64,000 nucleotides of DNA from Alteromonas sp. V450 (GCF_001885075.1 NZ_MODU01000004.1:1-64000); one strand, 5' to 3'. Positions 9,114 through 18,139 are shown, counted from the first letter of the stretch. Notes: generated from the letters alone by a model not told the origin. Made by a program: numbers and translations.

Positions 9114-9709
9114 TGAACCATTTTATCACGGATATGGGAGCGGGCAATGCGCTAACACAGCTGTCATGGACATTGTGCAATAACATTGATGCAATTGACT
9201 GCGACAGTAACGACTGTATATGGATAGTGGCATCGGATGACCGTTGGAGGCAATATGTCACTGACGCGAAAAAGAAAACCGATAATATCATATTACTCAC
9301 TTATAAGTACGATAGGAAAGAGATGCAAACGGCGCTAATGCTTGGCATAAGGGCTTATTGCCATGTGTTGGGTACGCCGGCTTTATTTTCCTCAGTTACA
9401 CGCGTTATTCAGGCAGGTGGCATATGGCTACCAAATGAATTGCTTTCTGTAACAACTACAAATATTGCAGTAAAGCTCGGTACGAAGGACTTGGTACCGC
9501 AAATATCGTCTTTAACTAACCGTGAGAAAGATGTGTTATCGGGCATATTAAATGGTATGAGCAACAAAGAGATTGCCAGAAAGTACGGCATCACCGAGCG
9601 TACCGTTAAAGAGTATGTCGGCACGCTCCTGCAAAAATTCAAAGCCAAAGATCGTATAGGGTTGTTACTAGGTGTAGGTGAATTTAGTCACTTGAAGAAT
9701 GTCCTATGA
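9113..9709 (+). CDS. LuxR/FixJ-type DNA-binding regulator in the adhesin secretion operon
   Basis: A transcription regulator of 198 aa. The C-terminal 65 residues are a clear LuxR helix-turn-helix (LTNREKDVLSGILNGMSN, KEIARKYGITERTVKEYV, KFKAKDRIGLLLG). The N-terminal part has the size of a receiver domain, but I do not find a convincing phospho-acceptor Asp with the surrounding DD pocket, so it may be a pseudo-receiver that senses something else. Its start overlaps the HlyD stop (TAATG). Its 3' end overlaps the 3' end of the convergent lapD-like gene by 26 nt. The regulon is unknown; control of the adhesin or its export is an inference from position only. Confidence 0.8.
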   Translation: MNHFITDMGAGNALTQLSWTLCNNIDAIDCDSNDCIWIVASDDRWRQYVTDAKKKTDNIILLTYKYDRKEMQTALMLGIRAYCHVLGTPALFSSVTRVIQAGGIWLPNELLSVTTTNIAVKLGTKDLVPQISSLTNREKDVLSGILNGMSNKEIARKYGITERTVKEYVGTLLQKFKAKDRIGLLLGVGEFSHLKNVL

Positions 9710-11618
9710 CCTGCATGTTAGCGACAACGCCATCAATTCCAAGTTCGACAAACAACTCTTGATGATTTGACTGCTTTACACCATCTGCATAAACACTGAT
9801 ACCAAATGTGTGAGCAAGCGAACAGAAGCCACGAATAAAAGCGTGGTTTGCAGGGTTATAGTCTATGTCAGTCATAAATGCTGAGTCGATTTTCACGTAG
9901 TTTAACCCCATCTCTTGAACATTCAAAAGCTGAGAAAATGATTCGCCAACGCGTTTTAGTCCGATTTCACAGTGCTTTGCTTTTAACGTGGTGCAGAACA
10001 AGTTAAATTCTTGCGGGAAACGGGTAGCCGTCGATTCTCTTACCTCAAAACAGAGCTGCTTTGCTGCCTGTGGGTTAGTTCCTATTAAGTAATACAGCTG
10101 GGCTAAAACTTCCTGATTGAGAATAAACTGTTCAGAACACAAAAAAGCGTATTTAGCGTCTGTTTGTTCTCGTTCTAAATTTTCTATGAGATGACTTATG
10201 GTTGTAAGCTCTAATTGTGGCAGCAAACCTAAATATCGTGCCCAATGTGTATAATATCCGCTCTTGCGCAGCTCTCCATCAATGTTTACCGCTGCCCAAC
10301 TTTGATAGTGAACGAGGGCGTTATTGATATCGAGAACGGGAAAGTTTAATGTTTCCACGTCTTGCTCGTCGATAATTCGCTGTAGCTCCTTCTCCCAACG
10401 TCGCTGTTCAACTAACGATATAAACTCACGTAGCGATGTTTCCATGAACGGCTCTTCCATGTTGTTCATCTCAGCTTCGTCAATCATCGCATCAGCGCGC
10501 ATAAGTGTATCTGAAAATGAATCGGTTGAGCGCAGCTTAACAACAGACTGGTAAACGTTCGGATCACCCGGTGAGCTGAAAGCGCTTAAGCATGCTCCGT
10601 GAATAGCTTCAGAAATTGATATTGCGTCGTGGGTTTCAGTCAAAAGAATGGCAAATTCGTTTTTCTGCATTCGTGCGATACGGCTGTCAGTAAAATGGTG
10701 ATGATGTAACGCGAGACATTCGTTAATTTCTCCGACAAAGTCACGAATGCGCTTTTTGCGAATAGCTGCAGGTGAGCGAAGGAATCCCTCACCTTCAGTA
10801 AATCTAACAAAGAAGAGACAGTTAACTCCCTCGGTATCTCTAAATGCAAGTTGCCCTTTTAATATTGATATAAAGTAGTCTCGATTAGCCACACCTGACT
10901 CGTCGTCAAACTGTGTTTTATAACGCATAAGGTCAAGGCGCGTGTTTTCTTCAAGCATTATCTTTTGGGACTGACGCGCTAAGAAGTTCATTGCTTTTAC
11001 AACTCTTTTTAGCTCTAGCGTCCTGGGCTCGGGCAGTTGAACAAACTTCATTTCTCTGAATGATTCAGCTTGCCCAACAACGGCATCTAAGGGTGTTAAA
11101 ATGAGACGAAGTGCCCATGCGCCGGTTAATCCAGCAAATATTCCAACTAGAGACAAACCAAATATAAGGCGATTGGTTGCTCGCCACATAGAGGCGACGG
11201 CGAAACTGGTGTCGGTCTCAACATAAACCGTACCATACAAACCCCATCCCTCACTTACCTGTGCAACCCCTTGTTCTACTGAAGGTGAAAAGTTATCTGC
11301 AAACCATTTTGGCGTATTTTCATCAAGCTGAACTTCATGCGAGTGCTCTGATATCGTTTCACCGTTGGCATCTTTTAAAACAATGGAAGCATAATGGCCT
11401 ATATCAAACTGAGACATAATAAAAAGATCAAGCGAAACGGGGTCTTTTTCAAGGCCACTCAACGTCAGTGCAAGCATGCTCGCATTGTCGAGATTTTTTG
11501 AATAAAGCTGCTCTTCTACATATTGCTTTGTGGTAATACCGTGTATGGTCACGCTGCCTGCAATGGCAACAAGAACGACGACTACAATGGCTAGCCATAA
11601 TTCTCTTGTTATAGACAT
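9684..11618 (-). CDS. lapD: LapD-like c-di-GMP receptor: periplasmic domain, HAMP, degenerate GGDEF and EAL
   Basis: An inner-membrane receptor that sequesters LapG when cytoplasmic c-di-GMP is high. Two membrane helices (residues about 8-28 and 150-170) enclose a LapD/MoxY-type periplasmic domain containing the GWGLYGTVYVETD strand. This is followed by HAMP (ALRLILTPLDAVVGQ) and an S-helix. The GGDEF-like domain lacks the GGDEF signature (RMQKNEFAILL at that place). The EAL-like domain also lacks EAL and other metal ligands, which fits a binding rather than catalytic role. It lies 6 nt downstream of lapG in the same direction, as expected for a lapG-lapD operon. The degenerate motifs plus the neighbours make LapD much more likely than an active cyclase or phosphodiesterase. 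Confidence 0.9.
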   Translation of the reverse strand: MSITRELWLAIVVVVLVAIAGSVTIHGITTKQYVEEQLYSKNLDNASMLALTLSGLEKDPVSLDLFIMSQFDIGHYASIVLKDANGETISEHSHEVQLDENTPKWFADNFSPSVEQGVAQVSEGWGLYGTVYVETDTSFAVASMWRATNRLIFGLSLVGIFAGLTGAWALRLILTPLDAVVGQAESFREMKFVQLPEPRTLELKRVVKAMNFLARQSQKIMLEENTRLDLMRYKTQFDDESGVANRDYFISILKGQLAFRDTEGVNCLFFVRFTEGEGFLRSPAAIRKKRIRDFVGEINECLALHHHHFTDSRIARMQKNEFAILLTETHDAISISEAIHGACLSAFSSPGDPNVYQSVVKLRSTDSFSDTLMRADAMIDEAEMNNMEEPFMETSLREFISLVEQRRWEKELQRIIDEQDVETLNFPVLDINNALVHYQSWAAVNIDGELRKSGYYTHWARYLGLLPQLELTTISHLIENLEREQTDAKYAFLCSEQFILNQEVLAQLYYLIGTNPQAAKQLCFEVRESTATRFPQEFNLFCTTLKAKHCEIGLKRVGESFSQLLNVQEMGLNYVKIDSAFMTDIDYNPANHAFIRGFCSLAHTFGISVYADGVKQSNHQELFVELGIDGVVANMQVIGHSSSD

Positions 11619-11624
11619 AAACCT

Positions 11625-12329
11625 CTAAGACCTTCTGCTAATCCCCTCTTGCTTCATGCGCTCTATTACATCACGCCACCTTGATAACCTACTGGTTGAG
11701 CTAGACACTTGTGCCGTTTTACCGGGTTGCCAAATACCTGAGTCATTAAAACTAAACACCGGGATCAAGTCTGTTCTTTGTGAACCGGGCAACACGTTTG
11801 ACACTAGGCTGTCTAACACAAGAGGATCCGATGAAGGGGAGTCATAGTATCCTAAAACCATGTGTGCTTGTGTGACACGACTCCTTCCAATTTTCGCCTT
11901 CACGTAGATTAGTCGAAGTTTAGCGCTATCAATACCTAAGTGTAGCAGAGAGACGTATTTTGCAATGGCATAATCTTCACAATCTCCGCGTGAATTGCCA
12001 ATTAATTCTGACGGCGTTGCCCAGTAATCTTTCTCTTTGAATACAACATCGTCTGTCGCATATTGGATATGTTCTGCGAAAAATGCATTAACCCCCAAAA
12101 GTTGGTCTTTAACACTTTTGTTTTTTAGTTCGAGCAGTGTCGTCTCCAAGGCCGCTACGTGGGAAGCTCTTTGTGCACCGTAATGTTTTTCCACCTCTTG
12201 TTCGAGCAGCGGGAATTCAATGGAAAGGTGTTCTTTAATTTGTTGTCCTGCAAATAAAAGTGCAGCAAGGGCAAAGCACTGTGAAACAAACAGTGAGAAC
12301 GTCATGATTTGATTATTATTTTTAAACAA
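11625..12329 (-). CDS. lapG: LapG-like periplasmic cysteine protease (bacterial transglutaminase-like)
   Basis: A periplasmic protease that releases the adhesin by cutting its retention module. The Cys-His-Asp triad is visible: Cys in RGDCEDYAIAKY, His in TQAHMVLGYY and Asp in PLVLDSLVSNV, with the usual spacing of LapG. An N-terminal hydrophobic segment (MTFSLFVSQCFALAALLFAG) serves as signal or anchor. The acidic cluster around the Cys is where LapG enzymes bind calcium. At 234 aa it matches the family. It is the first gene of the lapG-lapD pair. Confidence 0.92.
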   Translation of the reverse strand: MFKNNNQIMTFSLFVSQCFALAALLFAGQQIKEHLSIEFPLLEQEVEKHYGAQRASHVAALETTLLELKNKSVKDQLLGVNAFFAEHIQYATDDVVFKEKDYWATPSELIGNSRGDCEDYAIAKYVSLLHLGIDSAKLRLIYVKAKIGRSRVTQAHMVLGYYDSPSSDPLVLDSLVSNVLPGSQRTDLIPVFSFNDSGIWQPGKTAQVSSSTSRLSRWRDVIERMKQEGISRRS

Positions 12330-12475
12330 AATTGACTTTCAGGCTACAACGATTAACACAATTGAAGAGTATTAGATGTAATACATACATATAAAAAGAA
12401 CATGGCATGATAACGGATCCAACCTAGCTTGTCTTAGGAAGACCATGTGATAGCGACACTAGATGAATCGCAGTG

Positions 12476-13669
12476 CTACTTCTTCACTACGAAATCATTT
12501 TCTTGAATGTTGGCAATGACGGCAGTATTCGTATTAATAACAGTCGATGACTTGCCATATGCTTCAGCTACAACAAAAGTACCTGGGTAAAGTGTGTATT
12601 GTAAATACGAAATACCTTTGCTATCGACGATCTCTTTTGCTTGGTAAAGATATAGCTCATCTTTTTCTGATATGCCATTGTCTTTACCTAAAGAAATTGA
12701 AATAGTGTTTTGTGCAACTTGAAGCACTCTGCCAGTGACCGGTTGACAGTCGATAATTTCTTTTATGTCTTCAATGGCTGAAAGCATGACACCGTCAGCG
12801 GCTTGCCCAAATGATGAACGCCAAAAGTGCGATGAAAATTCGTCAACATTGTCAAATTTGCTATAAGGCCACTCCGCCATAGCATCATAGTGTTTAGATA
12901 GTAATAATCCCCCATTGATCCCATCGTAAACATCAATACTTAATCCAAAGGCGCGATAAGCTTCATCGTTTTTCCATGGGGTAAAAAGTGACTTTTCTTT
13001 TCTTTCAATGCTCAGGTCGTTTATCGCACCTAAAAGAACAAACTGTGTGTTACTGCGCTCAGAGAGGCTTCGAATATTTTGCGCCTTCGCAATATCGTTA
13101 AAGTGCGCGGTGTGCGGGGTAACGTAGGTTATTCGTAAATTATCCGAGGCTCCGTTTAACAGTTTTGAGAAACGTTCTGTTACCGCTTCATCTAATCGTG
13201 GGATATTGCCTTCAGTGAGCTGTCGTCTGTTTCGAATAATAAATCGAGTCGTGGAAAAGTGTTTTTCATCACCTTGCGCAGCGCAGACTTGTCCTTTGGG
13301 AAAGATGTCCGCACGAACAGTCACGGTGATTATCTCTCCATTATACACTTCATCAACGAGTTCTAATTGTTTAACCTCTCCGGTCGCTCTTATTGTTATT
13401 TCCTCGTTTTTAAGCAAACCATTGGTAAGCTGTTGAACGCTGTTAACGGAAGCTCCAGCAAAAAGCATTGCTTGTTTCAGCGCTTCTTGCGTTGCCTTTC
13501 GTTTAGCTGAGCCCTTATCTCCATCTTTCACTACTGCCTGCCCTTTAGCTTCATACCAATCAGCATTGGCCTGTTCAACTAAAATGAACGGAAGACAAAT
13601 TAAGAGCGTTATCAACGTGGATAGTTTGGATAGAACCAATTGGCAAAATGTGTTCACAATAAACCTCAA
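12476..13669 (-). CDS. flgT: FlgT-like flagellar assembly protein (H-ring)
   Basis: A periplasmic protein of the H-ring around the LP ring of Vibrio-type polar flagella, needed for motor and stator assembly. The signal peptide is visible (LSTLITLLICLPFILVEQANA), then ADWYEAKGQAVV, the characteristic start of mature FlgT. The N-terminal domain (about 35-140) and the middle domain (RQLTEGNIPRLDEAV) are followed by a C-terminal domain with VGRVLQ-like beta strands (TGRVLQVAQNTISISLGKDNG). The 397-aa length is normal. It is divergent from flgP, and a sigma-54 type site lies about 100 nt upstream. Confidence 0.85.
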   Translation of the reverse strand: MRFIVNTFCQLVLSKLSTLITLLICLPFILVEQANADWYEAKGQAVVKDGDKGSAKRKATQEALKQAMLFAGASVNSVQQLTNGLLKNEEITIRATGEVKQLELVDEVYNGEIITVTVRADIFPKGQVCAAQGDEKHFSTTRFIIRNRRQLTEGNIPRLDEAVTERFSKLLNGASDNLRITYVTPHTAHFNDIAKAQNIRSLSERSNTQFVLLGAINDLSIERKEKSLFTPWKNDEAYRAFGLSIDVYDGINGGLLLSKHYDAMAEWPYSKFDNVDEFSSHFWRSSFGQAADGVMLSAIEDIKEIIDCQPVTGRVLQVAQNTISISLGKDNGISEKDELYLYQAKEIVDSKGISYLQYTLYPGTFVVAEAYGKSSTVINTNTAVIANIQENDFVVKK

Positions 13670-13772
13670 ACTGAAATGCTAAAGTTCAAAAATAGTAATC
13701 CGTCAAAAAAACGTTAAATTGTTAACTAGACACAGGTCTCATAGTGCCGAGTAGGCTATCAGGCTAAAGTTA

Positions 13773-13788
13773 TGCTAAAACGATGCCA
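13773..13788 (-). promoter_or_regulatory. Sigma-54 type promoter upstream of flgT
   Basis: The minus strand reads TGGCAT-N5-TAGCA, with the GG and GC doublets separated by the required 10 nt. It lies about 104 nt before the flgT start. The -12 box has one departure (TAGCA for TTGCA). Confidence 0.5.
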
Positions 13789-14013
13789 ATCTTAAGCCTC
13801 CAATTTTAAGCCTACAGCGCAGTAACTATACTTGGCACTATGTTGCGTTACTATAAATGCGTGTAATTCACGCTTGTGAAATAATAGAAAGGTGGCATGC
13901 TTTTCGCTTCGATGCAGATATAAGAAAAGCAGTGTCAAGAATCATACATCATCGCGAGATGACTAGGCTTGCACTATCGACAAATAGCAACCTCTTTTGC
14001 GGAGAACGATACG

Positions 14014-14499
14014 ATGTCGTGGATTACAATTTTAAAGCCAAAATCGATTTTTGCAGCTTGTCTACTAGGAGGCGGGCTCGTCTTGCCAGGATGTGGGATT
14101 GTTGATAAACACGTAGAGTGGGAAACTGTTGAACCAGAAACCTATCCTGTATTAAAAGCCATTGGCTATGCGCCCATCAATGCGCAAACGGGTGATACTG
14201 AAAGTATGAAGCTTATTATGGCGATGAAAGCATCCAAGTTAGATGCGTATCGTGAATTAACCGAACAGGTCTATGGTCAGCAGATAGCAGGGAGCCAGTC
14301 GGTATCGAACCTTGTAATGAATAGTGAGACTATGAAATCATCAGTGGAAGGTGTTATCAGGGGAGCAAAAGTCGTTAAAACCTATCCCGTTGGTGATGAC
14401 ACTTACGTTACCGAGCTTACGCTTGACATGAAGAAGGTTCATGACATCTATCTGACAACGGTTAAGCCTAGAAAAGTGAAGTCAGTTAAATACTATTAG
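14014..14499 (+). CDS. flgP: FlgP-like outer membrane lipoprotein (LPP20 family)
   Basis: An outer-membrane lipoprotein required for stable polar flagella in Vibrio. I place the start at 14014 (MSWITILKPKS), which has GGAG 9 nt upstream; the ATG at 13969 in the same frame lacks a site. A lipobox is visible (LGGGLVLPGC), then an LPP20 domain: AIGYAPINAQ, AMKASKLDAYRELTEQVYG, GVIRGAKVVKTY, YVTELTLDM. It is a single gene here; the flgO gene usually found beside flgP and flgT in vibrios is not present between 13.67 and 14.55 kb. Confidence 0.85.
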   Translation: MSWITILKPKSIFAACLLGGGLVLPGCGIVDKHVEWETVEPETYPVLKAIGYAPINAQTGDTESMKLIMAMKASKLDAYRELTEQVYGQQIAGSQSVSNLVMNSETMKSSVEGVIRGAKVVKTYPVGDDTYVTELTLDMKKVHDIYLTTVKPRKVKSVKYY

Positions 14500-14548
14500 T
14501 AAAAAGGGCGAGAGGAATAGTGTGTGCGGCGTGCGCAAAAATATGACG

Positions 14549-14983
14549 TTAAGCGCTAACGCCAGAGCCAAGCTTACCGCCTTTTGGTTTACCCTTTTTA
14601 TCGTAGGTCAGCGATTCTTTTGCACGTACTTCCATCATTAAATTGCGAAGATGCGAAAGACGCAGTTGCCCCTGTTCTACCGCTTTTTGATTCACCTGTG
14701 TTCTGTATTTACAATCATCCAAAAGCTGTTTCGCTTTGTTGACAAGGTTCTCTTCTTCGGGTGGGAGAACACCACTGCCTACCATTTTATTTTCGATTGC
14801 CGTGTCCAACGCCTGAATAGACTCGAGTAGTGATTTTTTTTCATCTAACAATTGCATAAGCGCTTCAGCATTACGAGAACTAATAAGCTGTAACTCTTTT
14901 TCTAACACAGTGTTCAAAGCGCTAAGCAGTTCAACCTGCTTGTTGAGTTGAACGGCCAGACTGTCAGATTCATATTCAGACAC
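14549..14983 (-). CDS. flgN: FlgN-family flagellar export chaperone
   Basis: A cytoplasmic chaperone for the hook-associated proteins FlgK and FlgL. The protein is 144 aa, almost entirely helical, with the FlgN pattern: an N-terminal LLSALNTVLEKELQLISSRN helix, LLDEKKSLLESI, and a long second helix ending RLSHLRNLMMEVRA. It lies 20 nt downstream of flgM and in the same direction, the usual flgM-flgN pair. It converges with flgP. Confidence 0.82.
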   Translation of the reverse strand: MSEYESDSLAVQLNKQVELLSALNTVLEKELQLISSRNAEALMQLLDEKKSLLESIQALDTAIENKMVGSGVLPPEEENLVNKAKQLLDDCKYRTQVNQKAVEQGQLRLSHLRNLMMEVRAKESLTYDKKGKPKGGKLGSGVSA

Positions 14984-15003
14984 GATGTAACCTTACATGG
15001 TTG

Positions 15004-15339
15004 CTATGATTTACTACCAAAAACCTCAGCTTCAAGCTTGGCAATTTTGTTTGCAAGCACTTCTGGGTTGACCTTATATTCACCACTTTGAATGGCTTTT
15101 TTAATACGGTCAACTTTTTCCTGATTAACAGGCGCTTCAGACCCTTTTTTCTGAACCTGGTTAAGCTGCTGTGCAGATTGCGTTAATGAAACAGAGTCCT
15201 GACGCGCAGGCGTCGCGACTTGGGACGCTTGTAAAGTTGCAGACTGTTGTTGGGATTGTTGTGACTGGTTTTGTTGCGCCACTTTCCCCGTGTCTATAGG
15301 GTTTTTAGGTAACCCATTGTTTACATTATTAATTGCCAT
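15004..15339 (-). CDS. flgM: FlgM, anti-sigma-28 factor
   Basis: An inhibitor of FliA that is exported through the finished hook, releasing late-gene transcription. The 111-aa protein begins MAINNVNNGLPKNPID, has a Gln/Ser-rich disordered first half and ends with the conserved sigma-binding segment (QEKVDRIKKAIQSGEYKVNP, EVLANKIAKLEAEVF). A consensus sigma-28 promoter precedes it, so it is under feedback control by its own target. It forms an operon with flgN. Confidence 0.92.
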   Translation of the reverse strand: MAINNVNNGLPKNPIDTGKVAQQNQSQQSQQQSATLQASQVATPARQDSVSLTQSAQQLNQVQKKGSEAPVNQEKVDRIKKAIQSGEYKVNPEVLANKIAKLEAEVFGSKS

Positions 15340-15373
15340 GTTTATTCCTCACTACCTTTTTGCCTCTATTTAG

Positions 15374-15401
15374 TTATCGGCCTTTTCACTAATTTCTTTA
15401 G
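15374..15401 (-). promoter_or_regulatory. Sigma-28 (FliA) promoter of flgMN
   Basis: The minus strand reads CTAAA-N15-GCCGATAA, an exact match to the FliA consensus, about 35 nt before the flgM start. Confidence 0.85.
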
Positions 15402-15440
15402 TAAGATTAGTATAAAAGAGGTAGATTTTTTAGACCGCCT

Positions 15441-16160
15441 TTACAAGTGTATCACGACTTCTTCGGGACTGGCGACTCTTGCGATAATTGCTTTCTGACT
15501 GCTGGCGTTTAACACCTTTACATTGTCGCCAATTACACCGTCTTGCTGTGCGATCCCAGCCGTTTTTACCTCCATTCCAGAGACTTCCGCTGTAATGGTT
15601 ATTCTATCGCCTTTACATACAAAACATAGCATGTTTGCTTGAATTGCTTGCCCGTTGGCTACCCGTCTTTTAATTCTTGCTCCGATCAGATCGTCTACCT
15701 CAGAGTAGGCAGTATGACGAAGACGGCGAATATCAACATTTGCAACAGTCAAGTTTGAAGCGGTGAGAACCGTACCTGGACTAAGTGCTCCATGAGTAAT
15801 AACGATTTCTTTCGTTTTCGTCACCTGGCCGCTTGTAAAAAGATACCAGTCATTGTTACCGCAACTTACTCTCACAGATACATAAGACTGGCGCAAAGAT
15901 TCTTCTGAGGCATGATATTCATACCCACTAGGACACCGTGGGATTTTTATCCTATCGTCTATCTTCACAATTTCAACGTCAATGCTAGTATCCGCATCGA
16001 CATTTAAAAGCACATTCTTTAAATATTGCTCTGCCCCTTTCTCTATCTGTTCATGAAGAGTTGGCCCGGCAATAGAGGTTAAAGAAATCAAGCTAAGACA
16101 AATGAGCGTTAAGTATTTGATACTTTTTAGACCTATGTGTGTGTATTTACGTTTCATCAT
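15441..16160 (-). CDS. flgA: FlgA, flagellar P-ring assembly chaperone
   Basis: A periplasmic chaperone for FlgI assembly. I start it at 16160 (MMKRKYTHIG), which gives a normal signal peptide (YLTLICLSLISLTSIAGP); the open frame to 16280 adds 40 residues of non-signal sequence. The SAF-like domain is seen at VITHGALSPGTVLTASNLTV, then RRVANGQAIQANML and the family-typical end (AQQDGVIGDNVKVLNASSQK). It is transcribed divergently from cheV. A weak sigma-54-like element (GGGCAT-N5-TTGCC, minus strand, 16315-16330) could drive it. Confidence 0.9.
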   Translation of the reverse strand: MMKRKYTHIGLKSIKYLTLICLSLISLTSIAGPTLHEQIEKGAEQYLKNVLLNVDADTSIDVEIVKIDDRIKIPRCPSGYEYHASEESLRQSYVSVRVSCGNNDWYLFTSGQVTKTKEIVITHGALSPGTVLTASNLTVANVDIRRLRHTAYSEVDDLIGARIKRRVANGQAIQANMLCFVCKGDRITITAEVSGMEVKTAGIAQQDGVIGDNVKVLNASSQKAIIARVASPEEVVIHL

Positions 16161-16351
16161 GACTTTTCGTATCCAGTTTACAAGTTCTTGACTATGCTTG
16201 TTGATGCAATTAGCGATAAATGGCTGTGTTCGCTTTAGATTTAAAGCACAAGTGTCATTTTTCTGTCGTTTGACCTGCAAAAATTTAGTGATATTGTCTA
16301 TGGTTATTCATAGAGGCAATGTTCATGCCCAGTATTTTTTAGAGGTGACTT

Positions 16352-17284
16352 ATGTCGGGTATTTTAGATTCAGTTAATCAGCGAACGCAGCTTGTGGGGC
16401 AAAATCGCCTGGAGCTATTGCTTTTCAGACTGAATGGCCGTCAACGTTTCGGTATTAACGTTTTTAAGGTAAGAGAAGTACTCCAGTGTCCCCCTCTCAC
16501 CGCGATGCCAAAATTAAACCCGCTGGTGCGCGGCGTAGCACATATTCGAGGCCAGACAATTTCTGTTATTGACCTGAGTATGGCAACACGCGGTCGAAAA
16601 ATCGAAGACCTTTCCAACGCCTTTATTGTTATCGCTGAATATAATCGTTCAGTGCAAGGTTTCTTAGTGGGCGCCGTCGAACGTATAATTAACACTAATT
16701 GGGATGCAATAATGCCTCCGCCTCAAGGTACTGGCCGAGCCAGTTACCTGACTGCGGTTACCGAAGTTGAAAATGAACTGATTGAGATCCTTGATGTTGA
16801 GAAAATCTTGAACGAAATTTCCCCTCTTAATGCAGAGGTGAGTTCCGATGTAGCCGAGAGCCTTACCACCGAAGGGCAGGAAAACAAGATTATTTTTATC
16901 GCCGACGACTCTGCTGTGGCGCGTAATCAAGTTAAAAAAGCATTGACCTCTTTAGGGCTTGAAATTGAACTTGCCAAAAATGGTCTTGAGGCCCTGAATC
17001 GCTTAAAGGCTATTGCTGAAGAGTACGGTGGTGACGTAACCAATAGAGTAGGGGTGTTAGTTTCGGACATTGAAATGCCAGAAATGGATGGTTATACCCT
17101 AACCGCCGAAATCAAAAATAGTCCCGAACTTCAGAAGCTTCATGTGGTGTTGCATACGTCGCTTAGCGGTGTTTTCAACCAAGCAATGGTTCAGAAAGTA
17201 GGGGCCGATGATTTCATCGCAAAATTTCATCCCGATGAACTCGCGACTGCCGTACAAAAATGGCTGATGACAGATTGTGAATAA
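16352..17284 (+). CDS. cheV: CheV chemotaxis coupling protein (CheW domain plus receiver)
   Basis: Couples chemoreceptors to CheA, with a phosphorylatable receiver for adaptation. Residues about 15-160 are the CheW-like domain (FGINVFKVREVLQCP, VRGVAHIRGQTISVIDL). Residues about 180-305 are the receiver, with the acidic pocket (FIADDSAVARN), phospho-acceptor Asp in VLVSDIEMPEMDGYTL and the terminal Lys (DFIAKFHPDEL). AGAGGTGA lies just upstream of the ATG. It is followed 15 nt later by cheR, the usual arrangement upstream of flgB in vibrios and alteromonads. Confidence 0.93.
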   Translation: MSGILDSVNQRTQLVGQNRLELLLFRLNGRQRFGINVFKVREVLQCPPLTAMPKLNPLVRGVAHIRGQTISVIDLSMATRGRKIEDLSNAFIVIAEYNRSVQGFLVGAVERIINTNWDAIMPPPQGTGRASYLTAVTEVENELIEILDVEKILNEISPLNAEVSSDVAESLTTEGQENKIIFIADDSAVARNQVKKALTSLGLEIELAKNGLEALNRLKAIAEEYGGDVTNRVGVLVSDIEMPEMDGYTLTAEIKNSPELQKLHVVLHTSLSGVFNQAMVQKVGADDFIAKFHPDELATAVQKWLMTDCE

Positions 17285-17299
17285 CGGAGAATAACAGGA

Positions 17300-18130
17300 G
17301 TGACTAACAAAGATGTTTCGTCAGAGAGTTATCTGCTATTTAGAACGTTTCTTGAAAAACAATGTGGAATCGTTTTAGGTGAAAACAAGCAGTACCTAGT
17401 GCGTAGTAGGCTCGCGTCGCTTCTTTATAAGCACAAATATGGCTCTGCCGATGAACTCATTAGTGTTGTCGTAAAAGGAATTGATAGGAACCTTCTTCAA
17501 GATGTTATCGATGCAATGACAACGAACGAAACGTTGTGGTTTAGAGATAATTATCCCTTCGATTTATTAATCAAAGATTTATTGCCCAAACTGGCGAATA
17601 CAAATCAAAAGATCCGTATATGGAGTGCTGCCTGCTCATCAGGACAGGAACCGTACTCTATTGCCATGTCTGTTTTAGAGTTTCAACGACAGCGGCCCGG
17701 CGCGTTAAAAGCCGGAGTGGAAATTATTGCTACAGACTTGTCGTCTGAAATGTTGTCAAAGTGTGAGCAAGGCGTCTACGATGAGCTTTCGCTGTCGAGA
17801 GGGTTGTCTGTTCAACGGCGGCAAACCTTCTTCGAAGTTCATGAGAGTGGGCAAATGCAGGTACGATCAGAGGTTCGCCGAATGGTATCTTTTAGAAGTT
17901 TGAATTTGCTAGGCAGCTATGGCGGGCTCGGGCGTTTTGACATCGTGTTTTGTCGAAACGTTTTAATTTACTTCTCTGCTGACGTTAAACAAAGAATACT
18001 GCAACAAATTGCCGGGCAGCTACTGCCACAGGGCGTGCTCTTTCTTGGCGCTTCCGAATCCATTAGTGCTGCAAGTGACACATATACGATGGTTAAATGT
18101 CACCCGGGTTTGTACTATCAAAAAAAATAG
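17300..18130 (+). CDS. cheR: CheR, chemoreceptor glutamate methyltransferase
   Basis: A SAM-dependent methylation of glutamates on chemoreceptors. The GTG start at 17300 is supported by GGAG upstream. The N-terminal helical domain (residues about 10-75) contains LVRSRLASLLYK. The catalytic domain has TTNETLWFRD, the SAM motif IWSAACSSGQEPYSIAM, ATDLSSEML, and FDIVFCRNVLIYF, ending with the usual FLGASESI and YYQKK. The 276-aa length is standard. Confidence 0.95.
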   Translation: MTNKDVSSESYLLFRTFLEKQCGIVLGENKQYLVRSRLASLLYKHKYGSADELISVVVKGIDRNLLQDVIDAMTTNETLWFRDNYPFDLLIKDLLPKLANTNQKIRIWSAACSSGQEPYSIAMSVLEFQRQRPGALKAGVEIIATDLSSEMLSKCEQGVYDELSLSRGLSVQRRQTFFEVHESGQMQVRSEVRRMVSFRSLNLLGSYGGLGRFDIVFCRNVLIYFSADVKQRILQQIAGQLLPQGVLFLGASESISAASDTYTMVKCHPGLYYQKK

Positions 18131-18139
18131 CTAAATTAG

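Noticed and set aside
13831..13846. Sigma-54-like TGGCAC...TTGCG before flgP
   Set aside because: The GG and GC doublets are 9 nt apart instead of 10, a spacing that normally abolishes activity.
13857..14105. 82-codon frame overlapping the flgP start
   Set aside because: It reads through the lipoprotein signal of flgP in another frame and has no ribosome-binding site.
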